Source of the DNA: Pelargonium nanum
Taxonomy: Eukaryota; Streptophyta; Magnoliopsida; Geraniales; Geraniaceae
DNA length: 25,226 nucleotides
Reading direction: 5' to 3'
Assembly: GCA_036897485.1 (NCBI GenBank)
Contig: JAYMTF010001227.1
Span: forward strand, 1 to 25,226
Under the pieces are notes generated by a model, which made no database searches, was not told the origin of the DNA, and worked only from the letters and a program-made list of their open reading frames with translations. This document shows positions 1-11,069 of this stretch, one piece after another. Position numbers and translations under genes: made by a program. Within the stretch, counting starts at the first letter, position 1, and each line of letters starts with the position of its first letter.

Positions 1-2974
1 TTCTGCCATTCATGCAGCGGAAAAAAATCTCTCAGGGCTTCCTTGGCACCAAATGTGAACAAACCTTATCGTGTTTGTGATAAGTGTCATACCAAACTTA
101 AGAAAGCCAATGAAACTGACTCTTCATCTCATTTTTCTCTTAGCCGAAGAGGAAGTATTAATCAGGGAGTAAATGAACTTACTGACAAGGATGAAAGATT
201 GGATCCGAGATTTCATGCACAGGTTGGAAGAAATTCATCAATGGAATCTTCTAAAGAAGTGGAATGTGCATCTTCCCAAAGAAATAAGAAACTAGACTAT
301 AACAGTCGTCGTGTTTTGCCCATTCCAAATGGAGTTTCTCTGCCAGGTGCTCTCAATGGTTCTAAATCTTTTAATCCAATGTTTGGATCGTCCAAGAAAT
401 TCTTTTCATTGTCTTTGCCTGGATCAAGAATTGTTTCTCGAGCAACATCACCTACATCAAGACGGTCCAGCCCACCTCGTTCTACAACTCCAACCCCAAC
501 TCTTTCAGGGCTTGCTTCTCCAAGAACTGTTATAAATGATGCTAAGAAAAGAAACAATAGCCTAAGTGAAGAAGTTTTTAAATTACGAGCTCAGGTATGT
601 TAATTCAACATTGTAAGTATAACTTTTGTTCTTATGTTTATTATATGTATCTTAGTATTTACTGTATTGAGAGATTGTTTTTTTTTTTTTTTTGAAATCT
701 CAGTAACAAAGCTTTAATAGAAAGATTACAAAAATAATATGGGACCGAGCTCCTAGATAGCCTAGGAGCAAAACAAACAAAATTACGAGATACAGCCTTA
801 ACTAATTATTGTATCTAGATTTAGAAAAGCTTGCTTTTCTTAGTGGGAGAATGAATGAGAACACAAGTCTGACGATCCCTATTGTAAATCAGGATGCTGG
901 GTGATTATATCTAGCATGTTCACGTGAAATAATGTATGAACATCTTGCCGAATTGAAATTTCTCTTTCTAAAATATTCTAAACTTCATAACTGCTGCCTC
1001 TCCCTTCTTTGATACAAAGTTATATTGCTCTGTTGTTGGCTCAATGGTTCATGATACTTGATACATAGTGGATATTTAAGTTAAATGCTTAGGATTTTCA
1101 GGCACAAGGCTAACTGAAAATAATACTAGTTACAGCTGTAGCTTGGATCAGACTGGTGTACTGTATGCCCTTGATTTTACATGTAAATGTTACTTTATCA
1201 AGTTGAATATTTGTGCCTATGTCTATTTAACTTTGCACTAATTTCAAGTTACGAGCTAAAACTGCTTGAGTTGTGGGACAGAATCCAAAGTAAAATGAAC
1301 GATTCCCAGTTGGAGTAGGTGATGCATCAGTAATGTGAATGTAATGTATGTGTGATACATGGGATATAAGTTCTTTTACTCAATGGTATGATCCTATGGT
1401 TCAGTTGCCTGTAGTTTAGTTTACTTCACATCTTTTGTGCTTAATCATTAGTATGCTGGTAGGACATAAACCTCACTTCTGTAAGGTTGGACTGAACTTT
1501 TGTAATTTGTGGTTTTCCGCTTCACTTAAGCTCTCTGTGAAGTCTGTTCACAACGATGGTTTAATAATTGTAGGTTGAAGACCTTACTCACAAAGCACAA
1601 CTTCAAGACATGGAGCTGGAAAGAACAACCGAACAGCTGAAGGAGGCCATCACAATAGCTGGAGATGAGGCAGAAAAATGTAAAGCAGCAAAAGAAGTAA
1701 TTAAGTCACTTACTGCTCAAGTAAGTAAAATGTCATGTTATGTATATTTTGTTAAACCTTACCAAATATATTAGAGTTGGTGAGTATTGGGAGGGAAAAC
1801 CCTAGAAGCGTTGTCAATAACATGAGCCAAACCCAAAGAGGGGACTAGTGGAAAGCATTCTTCGGTGTCATACGTATGTTGAAATCTGGCATGGATACAA
1901 ACACAGTACCAGTCAATTTTACAGATTGAAAATTGAGGACAAATGAATACACCATATATTCAGAAACTCTGCCATTACGCTATTAAATTTAATTATATAT
2001 TTATGATTGTTTATATCAGAACACATCGTGTCTCTGATACACTTATCTTAGATGTGCGGTCCATACCTTGTGTAAGAACTGAACAAAAGGTGAGTGAAAT
2101 AAAATAGTTGTGATTGTTAATGGCTGCCGCTGATCTAATTAAGGGGTGCAGACATCATAGATTGTCATCGACATAAAATTTGTTATTTAGTTAATTGGCG
2201 TATTTCTTGAGACAAAATGCCATGACTTTGTTTTGCAACACATGTTTAAGCTCCTATCATTTGTATGCATCGGCATGTTAAGTTATATGGTTCCAAATTC
2301 CACCAATTAGTGCATTGGATGCCCAACTGAGTTTATACATTATTATTTTGTTGTGTGACACAGTTGAAGGAGATGGCTGAAAGGTTACCTGTTGGAGCAG
2401 CAAGACACAGCAACTCACCTCCCTCTGGTTCTTTTAGACCCATTGCTCCAGACATTTCTATTGCATCCATTGAGCAGTTGAGCAGTTCCTTAACTTGCCA
2501 TGAACCTGATTTGAATGGATCAGCCAGCCTGGTGTTTTCCAATGGACAAAGCCCCAGTAGTAACCACTTGTCGGGTCAGCCTGAAGTTGGACATACAGAA
2601 GCAATGGGAAGGAATAAGCACAGAGCATCTAAAGCCGAACCCACTCACGGAGATGAATGGGTTGAGCAAGATGAGCCTGGTGTTTATATTACTCTGGTTT
2701 CCTTGCCTGAAGGTGTGAAGGATCTGAAACGTGTCCGCTTCAGGTATGTCGAATAGTTTACATAATCTAAATTGATTGGGAATAATCAAAGGGTTGGTGT
2801 TAATAATTAAGCTGGTGCATCGTATCCTTCTATTGCAGTAGAAAGCGGTTTAGTGAGAAGCAAGCAGAACAGTGGTGGGCAACGAACAGGGCTAGAATAT
2901 ATGAAAGATACAATGTTTCCATGGTTGACAAGTGCAGTGCTGGAGTGGGGAGGAGGGAAGGGTTAGCTCATTGA
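1..2974 (+). CDS. PRAF-type PH-RCC1-FYVE-BRX protein, C-terminal 418 residues (5' truncated by window)
   Basis: Four exons: 1-594, 1574-1720, 2364-2743 and 2839-2974 (stop TGA 2972-2974). All introns are GT-AG and the frame is kept throughout. The first residues (FCHSCSGKKSLRASL, then PYRVCDKCHTKL) are the end of a FYVE zinc finger with two visible CxxC pairs. A Ser/Pro/Arg-rich linker follows to about residue 165. A charged coiled coil (about 180-255) crosses the first two junctions, and a polar linker leads to a BRX domain at about 345-400 (EWVEQDEPGVYITLVSLPEG, then VRFSRKRFSEKQAEQWW). This order is typical of plant PRAF proteins, which also carry an N-terminal PH domain and RCC1 repeats, here outside the window. 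In this family, PH and FYVE bind phosphoinositides, RCC1 repeats are linked to small-GTPase regulation and BRX mediates protein interaction, so a role at plasma or endosomal membranes is inferred. Family assignment is sure; the exact orthologue is not. Confidence 0.93.
678..790 (-). mobile_element. Probable 3' end of a truncated LINE in intron 1 of the PRAF-type gene
   Basis: Sixteen T residues at 678-693 are followed by sequence that, on the minus strand, reads as an AT-rich tail (a TTTGTAATC block, TTAAAGC, then ACTGAGATTTC) running into poly(A). A 3' end joined directly to poly(A) is usual for plant L1-type LINE copies truncated at the 5' end. I found no target-site duplication and no reverse-transcriptase coding sequence, so this rests on the tail alone. 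The inner boundary is approximate. Confidence 0.35.
791..1573 (+). other. Rest of PRAF-type intron 1, nothing recognised
   Basis: This is AT-rich intron sequence ending in a TTGTAG acceptor at 1573. I see no ORF of note, RNA gene or repeat in it. Confidence 0.6.
1721..2363 (+). other. PRAF-type intron 2, nothing recognised
   Basis: The intron runs from the GTAAGT donor at 1721 to the ACACAG acceptor at 2363. It is AT-rich and I recognise no embedded element. Confidence 0.8.
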
Positions 2975-4005
2975 ATTGCCTTACTCAAAATATGACATGA
3001 CCGGACATGACATGGCACTTTCCCCATTCAACCGGAAAACCTCCCGAGGTTTATTCATTCACAATAACAAATACCCGGCCGGTCTTTCAAGGTTGAAGGG
3101 TGCAAGCACTGGAATGGTGTGGGTGGCAATTTTGTAATATTACTATGGAACTATTTTATCTCATTTTCCTGCATTTCAAGAAGAAAATGGTGGGGCCTTG
3201 TAAATTCTCTGTAAGTAGGTTGCCTCTGGCTCTTGTGTATTCTTGAAATGTACTTATCTTCAATTTTCTTTTGGATCTCATAATCTTTCATTTATTTGTA
3301 CTACTTAATTTGGAAGAAAATGGATGAGATGCTTTGTCTCATGATTTCATTTTGTTTGCATATTCCTCTCTAGATTCTTCTATTTCTCTGCTTTTGCATA
3401 CCCTCTTGATTCATATGAAAGCCTATTCCTTTCAGTCTCTTAAATTCCAATTTTATGCAAATTGATGGGTTGACTGATAATCTTGTGTGTTTTTTTTTAT
3501 GAGCAAGTGTAACAACCAACTTGGATCGATCAAACTTGTCCAGAGAACCGAAGAATACTTTTGTACTGAATTTAAAATAGTTGCCTTCGAATTCAAGGCA
3601 AAGAGAGATTCTAATTTCAATTTCATATACGTTCCTTGTTTTGAACATAAATCAAAAGCTCCCTACACTGTAACCAAAAAAATTACTATACAGATGTATT
3701 CAAGGAAGCTGATGATTCATACAAATCGACTACCTTGTCACCAACCAATAGGACTCAAGTTGAATCCAACTTGTTGACCCCACCTGATCTAGAAAAAGAA
3801 AAATATAGTGTTACAACTAGTGAATATAAAGTCCATAAAGTAAAATTGAACGTGTTCATATGAACTAAGAACAAAGATGTTAATAGAACCGGAGAGTAAC
3901 AGCTTGAGCAATTGGAAAAAAGTTTGAAAAATGAAAGGATCGATTATTTATAAACATTTGAATGAGTGAATAAAACAATAGTGTGCATAACAAATGAACA
4001 TACCT
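2975..4005. other. Convergent 3' UTR / spacer between the PRAF-type and F-box/SNF2 genes
   Basis: The PRAF-type 3' UTR enters from the left and the F-box/SNF2 3' UTR from the right, so the two genes are tail to tail with about 1 kb between stop codons. On the minus strand a donor (AAG|GTATG) lies four bases after the F-box/SNF2 stop, and an acceptor (TTTTTCTAG) ends at 3789. Together they suggest a 3' UTR intron at about 3789-4003 and a last non-coding exon from 3788 leftwards. Open frames on both strands at about 3370-3777 have no recognisable domain and no convincing start. I consider them chance. Confidence 0.55.
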
Positions 4006-7000
4006 TCACGACTTGGAATTTGTTCTAACAAAGCTAATCTTGGCCAAATAATTGCACTCTAGTGTAAAATGTGTTCGTGCCCCTTCACGCTGATCAGGAT
4101 TTCCAAATTCTTCTTTCAAAAGTCTTTTACACTCATCAGCATTCTACAGGAAGACTGCTTATAGTAGTAGTTCAATAATAGGCTAGTATCTAGAAATGCA
4201 CATAGATAAAAATACCTGTAAGATCCCTAGCATTTGCTCTTCAATTGTACCACGCATAGCTAAGGTTTCCACATGAATAGGACGAGTAGCACCCATTCGA
4301 TGAGCTCGACTAATTACTTGTTCCTCCATACTGTGAAAATTTCAGAAACTAAAACAAGTCAATTCAAATGAATGCTACAAAAAATTATCAATATAAAAAC
4401 CTAGTGCACATAAAAGTGAAACAAATATACCTTCTATTCCAGATTGGTTCCATAAAAAATACATGTGTTACGAAGCTCAAATCAAGACCTAATGCAGCAC
4501 TTCCATCCATCAAAAGAACCATACAATTTGCATCTTGCTGGAACGTCGCCAGTGACTTCATCTGATTTAGTGAAGAGAGATTTAAATCCAAGTACTTAAG
4601 AATAACAGTAAAGAGTGAGAAAGGAAGAGTGAAGATGCTTACCTTGTTGTGAGCATGCATAGGACTATACATTCCAGCAAATCTGATACCAGCAATTGTT
4701 AACTGATCAAAGGAAGATGGAATTCAGAACTCACACTTGAGAATCAACAAAGCCAAGCCTTTTCTATGTTGTATATTAAATACCTGCTGTTCAATGACAT
4801 ATATATGCTCAAGAAATTGAGAAAATACTAAAATTTTCTCCAGAGGTTGCTCACAAGATTCAGTGCTCAGACTGGAAATAAGGTCCTCTTGCAACAATTC
4901 ACTTGCTTCACTTATCGGCGAGGTAAAAAATTTCCCTTCAATGTATCTGCAATCACTGCTCTCATTCATAATGGAATGACCATCCCTATTAGATTCCTGC
5001 AAAGCTTTCAATCTCTGTACTAGATAAGTGACTTTGCTGCTAGATGTTGATTCCCAATCGCAATCCCAGGTATCCTGTAAACAAGTGAAATGCATTAGTA
5101 ACAGGTAAACATGTAGTACAGATCAAAATAAGCACAACAGCAAACTATTAACTATTCTTGCCTGCTTATATGAAGGCTGTAACTCGATAAGATCTTTGGG
5201 AACTGGCCACTTTGGATTGGGATTTTCTGGCCGGGCCATCTTTTCAGGATTCTGCATCTCATATAAGTTATGACAGCCAGGAAAAGTACACTTTTCACTA
5301 TCCAGTGCAACACAAGAAAGGCATAGAAGATGCCTACATGGTGTAATGACAGGTAGGCGGCACCATTCCTTGCATCTAACAAATAAAATTTGCTAGTAAA
5401 TTTGTAATCTAAGGAAATTGTTGCAAATTTCCATGCAAAAGACAAATGAAACTCAAAACCCAAGATTACCTTTGACAATTACCACCATGGATGAGGTTAT
5501 ATTTTATCAAAGCATACTCTACTGAAAGAGGATCAAGACCATTTTGGACTAACATGTCCATAGTCTCCTGAATATCTTCACCAGAATGTTCTACTTTAAT
5601 ATGTCCAGCCACACAGCATGCTAGTCTAACATTTTTTACAGTCGAACGTCGGAACTTCCACTGCTTTGGATTCAGTAAACTCTCAACATGAGAAGGATCA
5701 TTCCAGTCAGCCATTAGTATATTGCGTTGCACGGTAACTACCAGTTCATTGTAACTTTTTGCATGTTGCTCATTGAAATCAAGATATGTAACTTTCTTGA
5801 TACATGGAGGAATAGTTTGCAAATCACTTTTTCTTGCACTAATCATGCACCTTTTAAGTAAATGTGATAAACGTGACCGACCCTCCTCCATTTCTGCCTC
5901 AAATGGCCTAAGAATGGCAGCTTCCCATATCTTTTGATTCTGGCCATAAGTTTTCTCATGAAGGAAACTAAGCAAAGGTTGAAGATGTGACAGTTGACAG
6001 TTGGGTGTGTTAGGAGCTGGGGTTCCAGTTAATATCCAACGATTGGAAGCCATTAATGAAACAACCATTTGCAACTTGTTTGTCAAGTTAAGACTTGAGC
6101 CAAGGGTGTGTCCTTCATCTAATATGATCCTTAGCCAATGAACTTGCATCAACACACTTTTCTTACTAGGACCCCATTCTGCACTCAAACGATTAAAGGT
6201 AGTGATGACAACGTCATAATCCCAGGCCAGGTTGTGCACAGAAGGCTTTCTTTGATCAGTCCAAATGTAAACCCGTAGCTGATCGTCTCTAACATGTTTG
6301 TGGATTTGCGTTTTCCAATGATCAACCAGATTTGATGGAACAACAATCAGGGTTGCTCTTGACAAATATAACCTGATCAAAGCTAATGGTTCGGAAAGAG
6401 CAACTCTGAGAGCAGCAACATCAAAGGACAAGTTATCCAAATCTCGTGGGTAATACCATCTACTCAACTCCCTTACTACTCTCCCCACAAGACCAAATGC
6501 TCGAAAGATTTTAAAGAATCCACGAGGTTCTCCATCAGACACAACAGGAATGCATGTGAAAGGATTTCGCAAACCATTAGTTTCCATTTCTGAGATTTCT
6601 TCTGGAGAAAGTTCAGCTAACCAATTTAAGGCTTTCTTTGTTTCCAAATTTATCAAGGAATAATGCTCTTTAAGCACACTGGTAAAAAATGTCACATTTT
6701 GCTCCTCTCTCCCTGCAGTTCCTTTGGTACAGAATCCAGGAAGGTAAGTTACTTTCTCGCAATTACCCCAAGATTCTTCCGCAACATCACAATTCTGATA
6801 CAAGGGGTTTGTGTTCATACTACAAAACCATGCTGTGCTAGCATCAGCTACACTTGTTTCTTCAAGCTTACGCCACTTTCTGCAAGCATCACACTGGACC
6901 CAATTTTCATTGCAAACAAAATACCCAGTAGATTTCCCAGGCTGCTTACAACTGTTTAAGCCTTTTGAAGTAGTCTTTAGTCTACTTGACTTTCTCCTTA

Positions 7001-8686
7001 TCTTGCTTCCAGTAGAAACTCCACTTGCTTCTTGATATGCAAAATTATGGTTTCTCCCGATATGACTCAAGCCCCTTGTGCATTGAATATCCTCACGAGT
7101 TGTTGAGACTGAAGTTCTTAGTGATTTCACTCTTTTACTAGAACATAAGACATAATTACTTGGGCTTTGCTCATTAGGATGCAATGACCTTACCCTTTTA
7201 CGTGACGAGTAGTTAGAATTCTCCGCGCAAATTGATTTATCTAACAGTAATTGCCCCCGTCTGGTTGTCTGAAAAGCAACTCTTTTGCCAGAGGCCAAGT
7301 TACCTATGGTGATGTTATTACCACTAAGCTCATAGTAGCCACATCTCTTGTCACCATTGTGCTTGCACCAGTTTATTTGCACTCCATCTGGTGGTTCTGC
7401 CAGTGTTCCTTGAGTCTTCAGAATAAGGGAAAGAGAGGTTATAGTCTTCCCCAATCCAGGTTCATCACAGAACATTCCTCCACCGAAATCCTCAATAGTG
7501 GGAGCTACTCCAGTAACTATTTCACCTGCAACTGTATTTACATGGAAAGAAAATCCATCTTCAGTGGAAAAGCTTCTATACAGAGGATGCGGCAGGACTC
7601 CAGCATTCCGCTCCCGCTCTAACATCCACTGAACCGCTGCCTGTTGATGAGGAAACAGTTTTAGTTTCATACATGGCACGACCAGTGCTGCCAATGATCT
7701 CAGGTGGCGACAAGTTGAAGAAACCTTCTTAAGATCCATTGGATCAAGTGCAGATAGTATAATTAGCAGAATATCATCAGATACATCCCAAATTCCAGAT
7801 GTACAAGAGCCATTCACTGGTTTAATTATTGAAGAATCATACTCTGCCTGCTTTACCACACTAGGTAAGTTCTTAAAAATTTCATCAAGTTCAAACAATC
7901 TCTTCTTCGAAGAATTAGGGACACTGCAATTCAGATAGCATCCAAGAACATGACAATCACAAAGACCCCAAATTCTGTCATTACCTCCAAGATTATCTTT
8001 ACAATACTCTCTATTAGAGAGTACCAAATTTCTCGATCCCCAATCACAACTGCAGAAATGTTTTTGAAGTGTTAGCAAAGTAGTTTACCAAAAAAAAAAA
8101 AAGTGTTAGCAAAGTTAATTTCACCAAATTAATCTTCGATCATAAAGTAGATCCAAACAGATAGTACAATAAGAAATGCAAAAACTCAATCAATGCACCT
8201 TAAATGCCTGAACAGAGCTCCGGCGACGGAGCCGCAGTAAGGAAACTGCCACCCGCTACACAGCGCAACCGGAACGAACACATCGACCAGCAACACCGCC
8301 CTGGCCTCGCCGGAGCCTCCTATTTCAGCCCAAACCAGTCGCGCGACGATCCTCAAGCACCTGCGCATCACCAGAGCATGAAGCTGGTGCACCACGCTCA
8401 TCATACTTCCGCGAACCAATCCTTTCCTGCTCGATCCAGTACCGTTATTCGACGCCTTGCGTTTTCTCGTAGGAGGCGAAAGGTCGGCGTTCGCGGGGGG
8501 AGCCTGAGTTCCGCATTTTTCGGAGCCAACGGGGAACAGAACGTCTCCGGCTTGGGAGCGGAAGCCGACGTCGGAGCCGTCGCCGAAGATGTCGAAGCGA
8601 GTGAGAGGGTGGAGGGTCTGAGAGAGGGCTGGTTTAACGGTGAGAACCGCACAGAGGTAACCGCAGAGCGTGTGGTCGTCGTCCAT
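4006..8686 (-). CDS. F-box / SNF2-family helicase with CW and RING zinc fingers (At3g54460 type), 1338 aa
   Basis: Eight exons on the minus strand: 8686-8199, 8049-5470, 5375-5162, 5074-4784, 4702-4643, 4561-4431, 4330-4216 and 4143-4006. They sum to 4017 nt, and every junction is in phase. Length is close to the Arabidopsis F-box protein At3g54460. Domains: F-box at about 249-290 (WDVSDDILLIILSALDP); SNF2 helicase motif I (DEPGLGKT, about 356-364); a CW zinc finger at about 541-593 inserted in the ATPase lobe (Cys 549, 552, 572, 583; Trp 546 and 555); motif II DEGH at about 807-810; motif III LTGTP at about 836; a C3HC4 RING (Cys 1021, 1024, 1036, His 1038, Cys 1041, 1044, 1052, 1057); helicase lobe 2 from EKILVFSQF at about 1173 to QVISRAHRMG at about 1259. 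The layout suggests a Rad5/Rad16-like remodeller joined to SCF-type recruitment and histone-methyl-lysine reading, in the nucleus. Substrate is unknown. Intron 3 appears to use a GC donor. Confidence 0.93.
5075..5161 (-). other. GC-AG intron (intron 3) of the F-box/SNF2 gene
   Basis: Exon 3 must end at TATAAGCAG (5162) to join the next exon (DTWDCDWES) in frame. The intron then begins GCAAGA rather than GT, which fits the consensus of plant GC-AG introns (AG|GCAAG). It ends TTTACAG at 5075. A GT lies nine bases further in (ATA|GTTAAT) and would add three residues in frame, but it is a much weaker donor. Confidence 0.7.
8050..8198 (-). other. Intron 1 of the F-box/SNF2 gene, with a 15-bp direct repeat
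   Basis: The donor is TTAAG|GTGCAT (8198) and the acceptor TTTCTGCAG (8050). The motif aagtgttagcaaagt occurs at 8067-8081 and again at 8101-8115, separated by an A run on the plus strand. On the minus strand this duplicates the region just upstream of the acceptor, where the branch point and pyrimidine tract would lie. Confidence 0.75.
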
Positions 8687-8820
8687 GAAAAGATCGAGTT
8701 AGGGTTGTTAATTGCAGAAACCGTACGGATAGTGAGAGTGGAGAAGGAGGAGGAGCATGCAATGCATGAAGGTGGAGTGGTGAGGTTGACCAATGATTTG
8801 GTCGTTGGAGAATTTTGGAG

Positions 8821-8921
8821 ATATATATACATGAATATATGGGCCGAGCCCACAATAGCGTTGGTACACCAAATTTCAGAAATTATTAAATCCCGTAGGT
8901 TTGATTGGGCTTCGAGGCCCA
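8821..8921 (-). promoter_or_regulatory. Candidate promoter of the F-box/SNF2 gene: site II cluster and TATA-like tract
   Basis: TGGGCC/T motifs, on either strand, lie at 8840-8845, about 8847-8852, 8906-8911 and 8916-8921. A TATATATA tract at 8821-8830 lies between them and the start codon at 8686. Site II motifs are bound by TCP-class factors in plants and are common at broadly expressed genes. Their use here is inferred. Confidence 0.55.
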
Positions 8922-9007
8922 ACATTGTTACTTTAAAAAAAAATAATTCAGAATTTGTTTGTGCAAAATTATTTATTAATATTAAATATTTAAGATTATC
9001 TACTTAG

Positions 9008-9395
9008 CTTCATCTTATTTGTATATTACATGTGTTGATTAACAAATGTGCTTAATTATAGTCAGATTAGGTCTAATCTAGTAATCAAATAGAGTATTTG
9101 GTTTATACCTTTCTTGCTGACTACAAAACAAAAGCAGATTCTTTAGTTTTTGGCCTAATCCTAATCTTCAAGGATAATATTTCAGATGTCATGTCATCAT
9201 CAATAACATAAAAAAAAAATCAATTTTTTTCTCAACAATCATTGCAATTGTAAAATCAAGATTATCCTCAGACTCTAATGACAGCCCAACTAACATGTTG
9301 TTTAATTTGGTTCTTAATTACTGGTATTAGTTTCCTGAGATACCAAGAGAACATAAATCTTGAAATCAGTTTCTCTGTTTACAATAAGGTTCTTG
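9008..9395. other. AT-rich spacer upstream of the first small ORF
   Basis: This spacer lies downstream of the divergent F-box/SNF2 promoter. I see no conserved element, only AT-rich sequence that could be the promoter and leader of the short ORF starting at 9396. Confidence 0.4.
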
Positions 9396-9542
9396 ATGGC
9401 AACACAGTGGCTGAGAATGCTTGTGGTTTCAATGGTGGAGAGGGTCTTGATTGGTCTAAGTGGGTGGCTCTCTGTATGCTTTTTCATTGCTGATGGTGTT
9501 GCTCACTCTCTCCTCTCTAATCAACCACTAAGGAGTAGCTAG
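9396..9542 (+). CDS. Candidate small-peptide ORF A, 48 aa, not recognised
   Basis: ATG at 9396 and TAG at 9540-9542. An upstream in-frame start at 9360 is not ATG. The product begins MATQWLRMLVV, has a hydrophobic centre (GWLSVCFFIADGVAHS) and ends in a short polar tail, so it could be a small membrane-associated or secreted peptide. I do not recognise the family. The case for reality is its likeness to ORF B (from 11070). Around the core, GWLSVCFFIADGVAHS aligns without gaps to EWLSSYLLLAQDIAHS, sharing Trp-Leu-Ser and Ala-His-Ser, and both have Arg-Val upstream. Two chance ORFs would rarely agree in this way, but both are short. A pseudogene or chance remains possible. Confidence 0.4.
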   Translation: MATQWLRMLVVSMVERVLIGLSGWLSVCFFIADGVAHSLLSNQPLRSS

Positions 9543-11069
9543 TTTCTTCAACTAAAAAAGACTGATCTTTACCTTTAGCTTGATTCAAATTTCAGGTTTG
9601 CATTTGTAATTAGTTGTAATTTTTGCTTCTTTATGTGAAGTTCTTGCAACTCTAGTTTGTGTGTACAGATATGAATTGCTTCATGTTTTTTATGCTTGTA
9701 AATTAAAGACTGATAAATGAACTGTTGAGGAATCAATTCTGATGTTGGCTTGTCTCTGAAACATTTCTTTGGAAAAAGATGGAAAATTATCTGCTGCTAC
9801 TCTTGATTCTCTTTCCTTTGAAGCTCATCAGTATCCTATAGACCTATACTGACAAACAATGGCAGAGACAGGATTTGGGGTTGGGCAAATTATCTCTCTA
9901 ATTCGTTTACATTGGGTTCACCAAACGTTACTCTTTTAGAATCTTCGGATGTCCTGATGTTATTCTTGTCCACCTTGGGTACCTAACATGCAAAACAAGA
10001 CTTATAGTCTAGTACTCATAACGTGCTTAAGTTAACTATTTTGTGGCTATTCGGTACTTTGGACTTATAGTCTAGTACTCATAAATTACTTTTTAATTGT
10101 TTATGTCTAACTATTTATAATACGATATTTCATCATCCTTACAAATGTTATTCCGCATTTATCACTATGTGGCGCACTCATTTTATTTGTTGATGGGTCA
10201 TATTCTTAAGCATTTACGGGTATCAGGACATTATGTTGAACTTGGTGTGAGGAGGTTTGCACTTTAGAACACCGAAAGGTGCTTTACCGGGCATGCATAT
10301 TGACGAGAATATATATGTTGTTTGTTCATTTCCGTGACATATCTCTTTCTAAACATTCACGTTCAACTTTAAAACGCCATTTGTAATAATAAACAGGTAC
10401 AAAAATTTAAACGGTATTAAATATATAACATTCAGGCATTGAAAGTTGAAATTCATTGTTTCATTAGATAAAGTAATATTCATTGAATTACAGTGTTATT
10501 AAAAACAAATTAAGTTAAGTTGATATTATATCATTTGTATGAACATAATTAAATAATCCAACTACTATAAATGCAAATTTTGTAAGATACTATACATTGT
10601 CTTGAACTTGCTGTCAAATTTTAGACATACCAAATTGTGGATTTGACCAAGTTTCAACATTTGAAATACACACATTCTCTGGTGGAGATTCGGATTCAGT
10701 TAACTAAATTCAAATTCATAGTTATAGAAGAAAAAAAAATCATTTAGAATTTGTTATGATATAAAAATACCATATGTGTCTAAATATGTATTTTTACATG
10801 ATTTTGTACTTAGCAAATTTAACATTCATGCTCCCCACAAATCAAAAGTAACTATGATTGGTTGAGAAAATCATGATACTAAGAAAAAATATTCCATTGA
10901 TTGGAAGTAAATGCATCCAAAAGGATTTTGATTCCACATTTGAAGATTCACTTTTATGTGTGTTGGACTTATTTAAGCAAAAAGAAAGAAATTGTTGTTT
11001 CTCATATGGGTTTTGCTTAAAATTATTGAGCAAACATCATTGTAGTGAAGAATTGGTTGAAGTTAAAAA
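9543..11069. other. Spacer between the two small ORFs, including a 23-bp direct repeat
   Basis: This is AT-rich DNA. The motif gacttatagtctagtactc plus ataa occurs exactly at 9999-10021 and 10062-10084, 63 bp apart. No coding region, RNA gene or intact transposon was recognised. The unit could be a footprint of a lost insertion or a local duplication. Confidence 0.5.

Noticed and set aside
3370-3777. Open frames of 92 and 96 residues on both strands between the first two genes
   Set aside because: They lie in the convergent 3' UTR region, have no recognisable domain or good ATG context, and the two strands are equally open, as expected by chance in such DNA.
6663-7622. Several plus-strand open frames within the large F-box/SNF2 exon
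   Set aside because: They are shadows of a 2.6-kb coding exon on the other strand and contain no recognisable motif.
8204-9007. A 267-residue open frame on plus, opposite exon 1 and promoter of the F-box/SNF2 gene
   Set aside because: It is the shadow of a GC-rich minus-strand exon. It lacks a domain, and its second half crosses promoter DNA. The minus-strand frame joins smoothly to the rest of the F-box/SNF2 protein.
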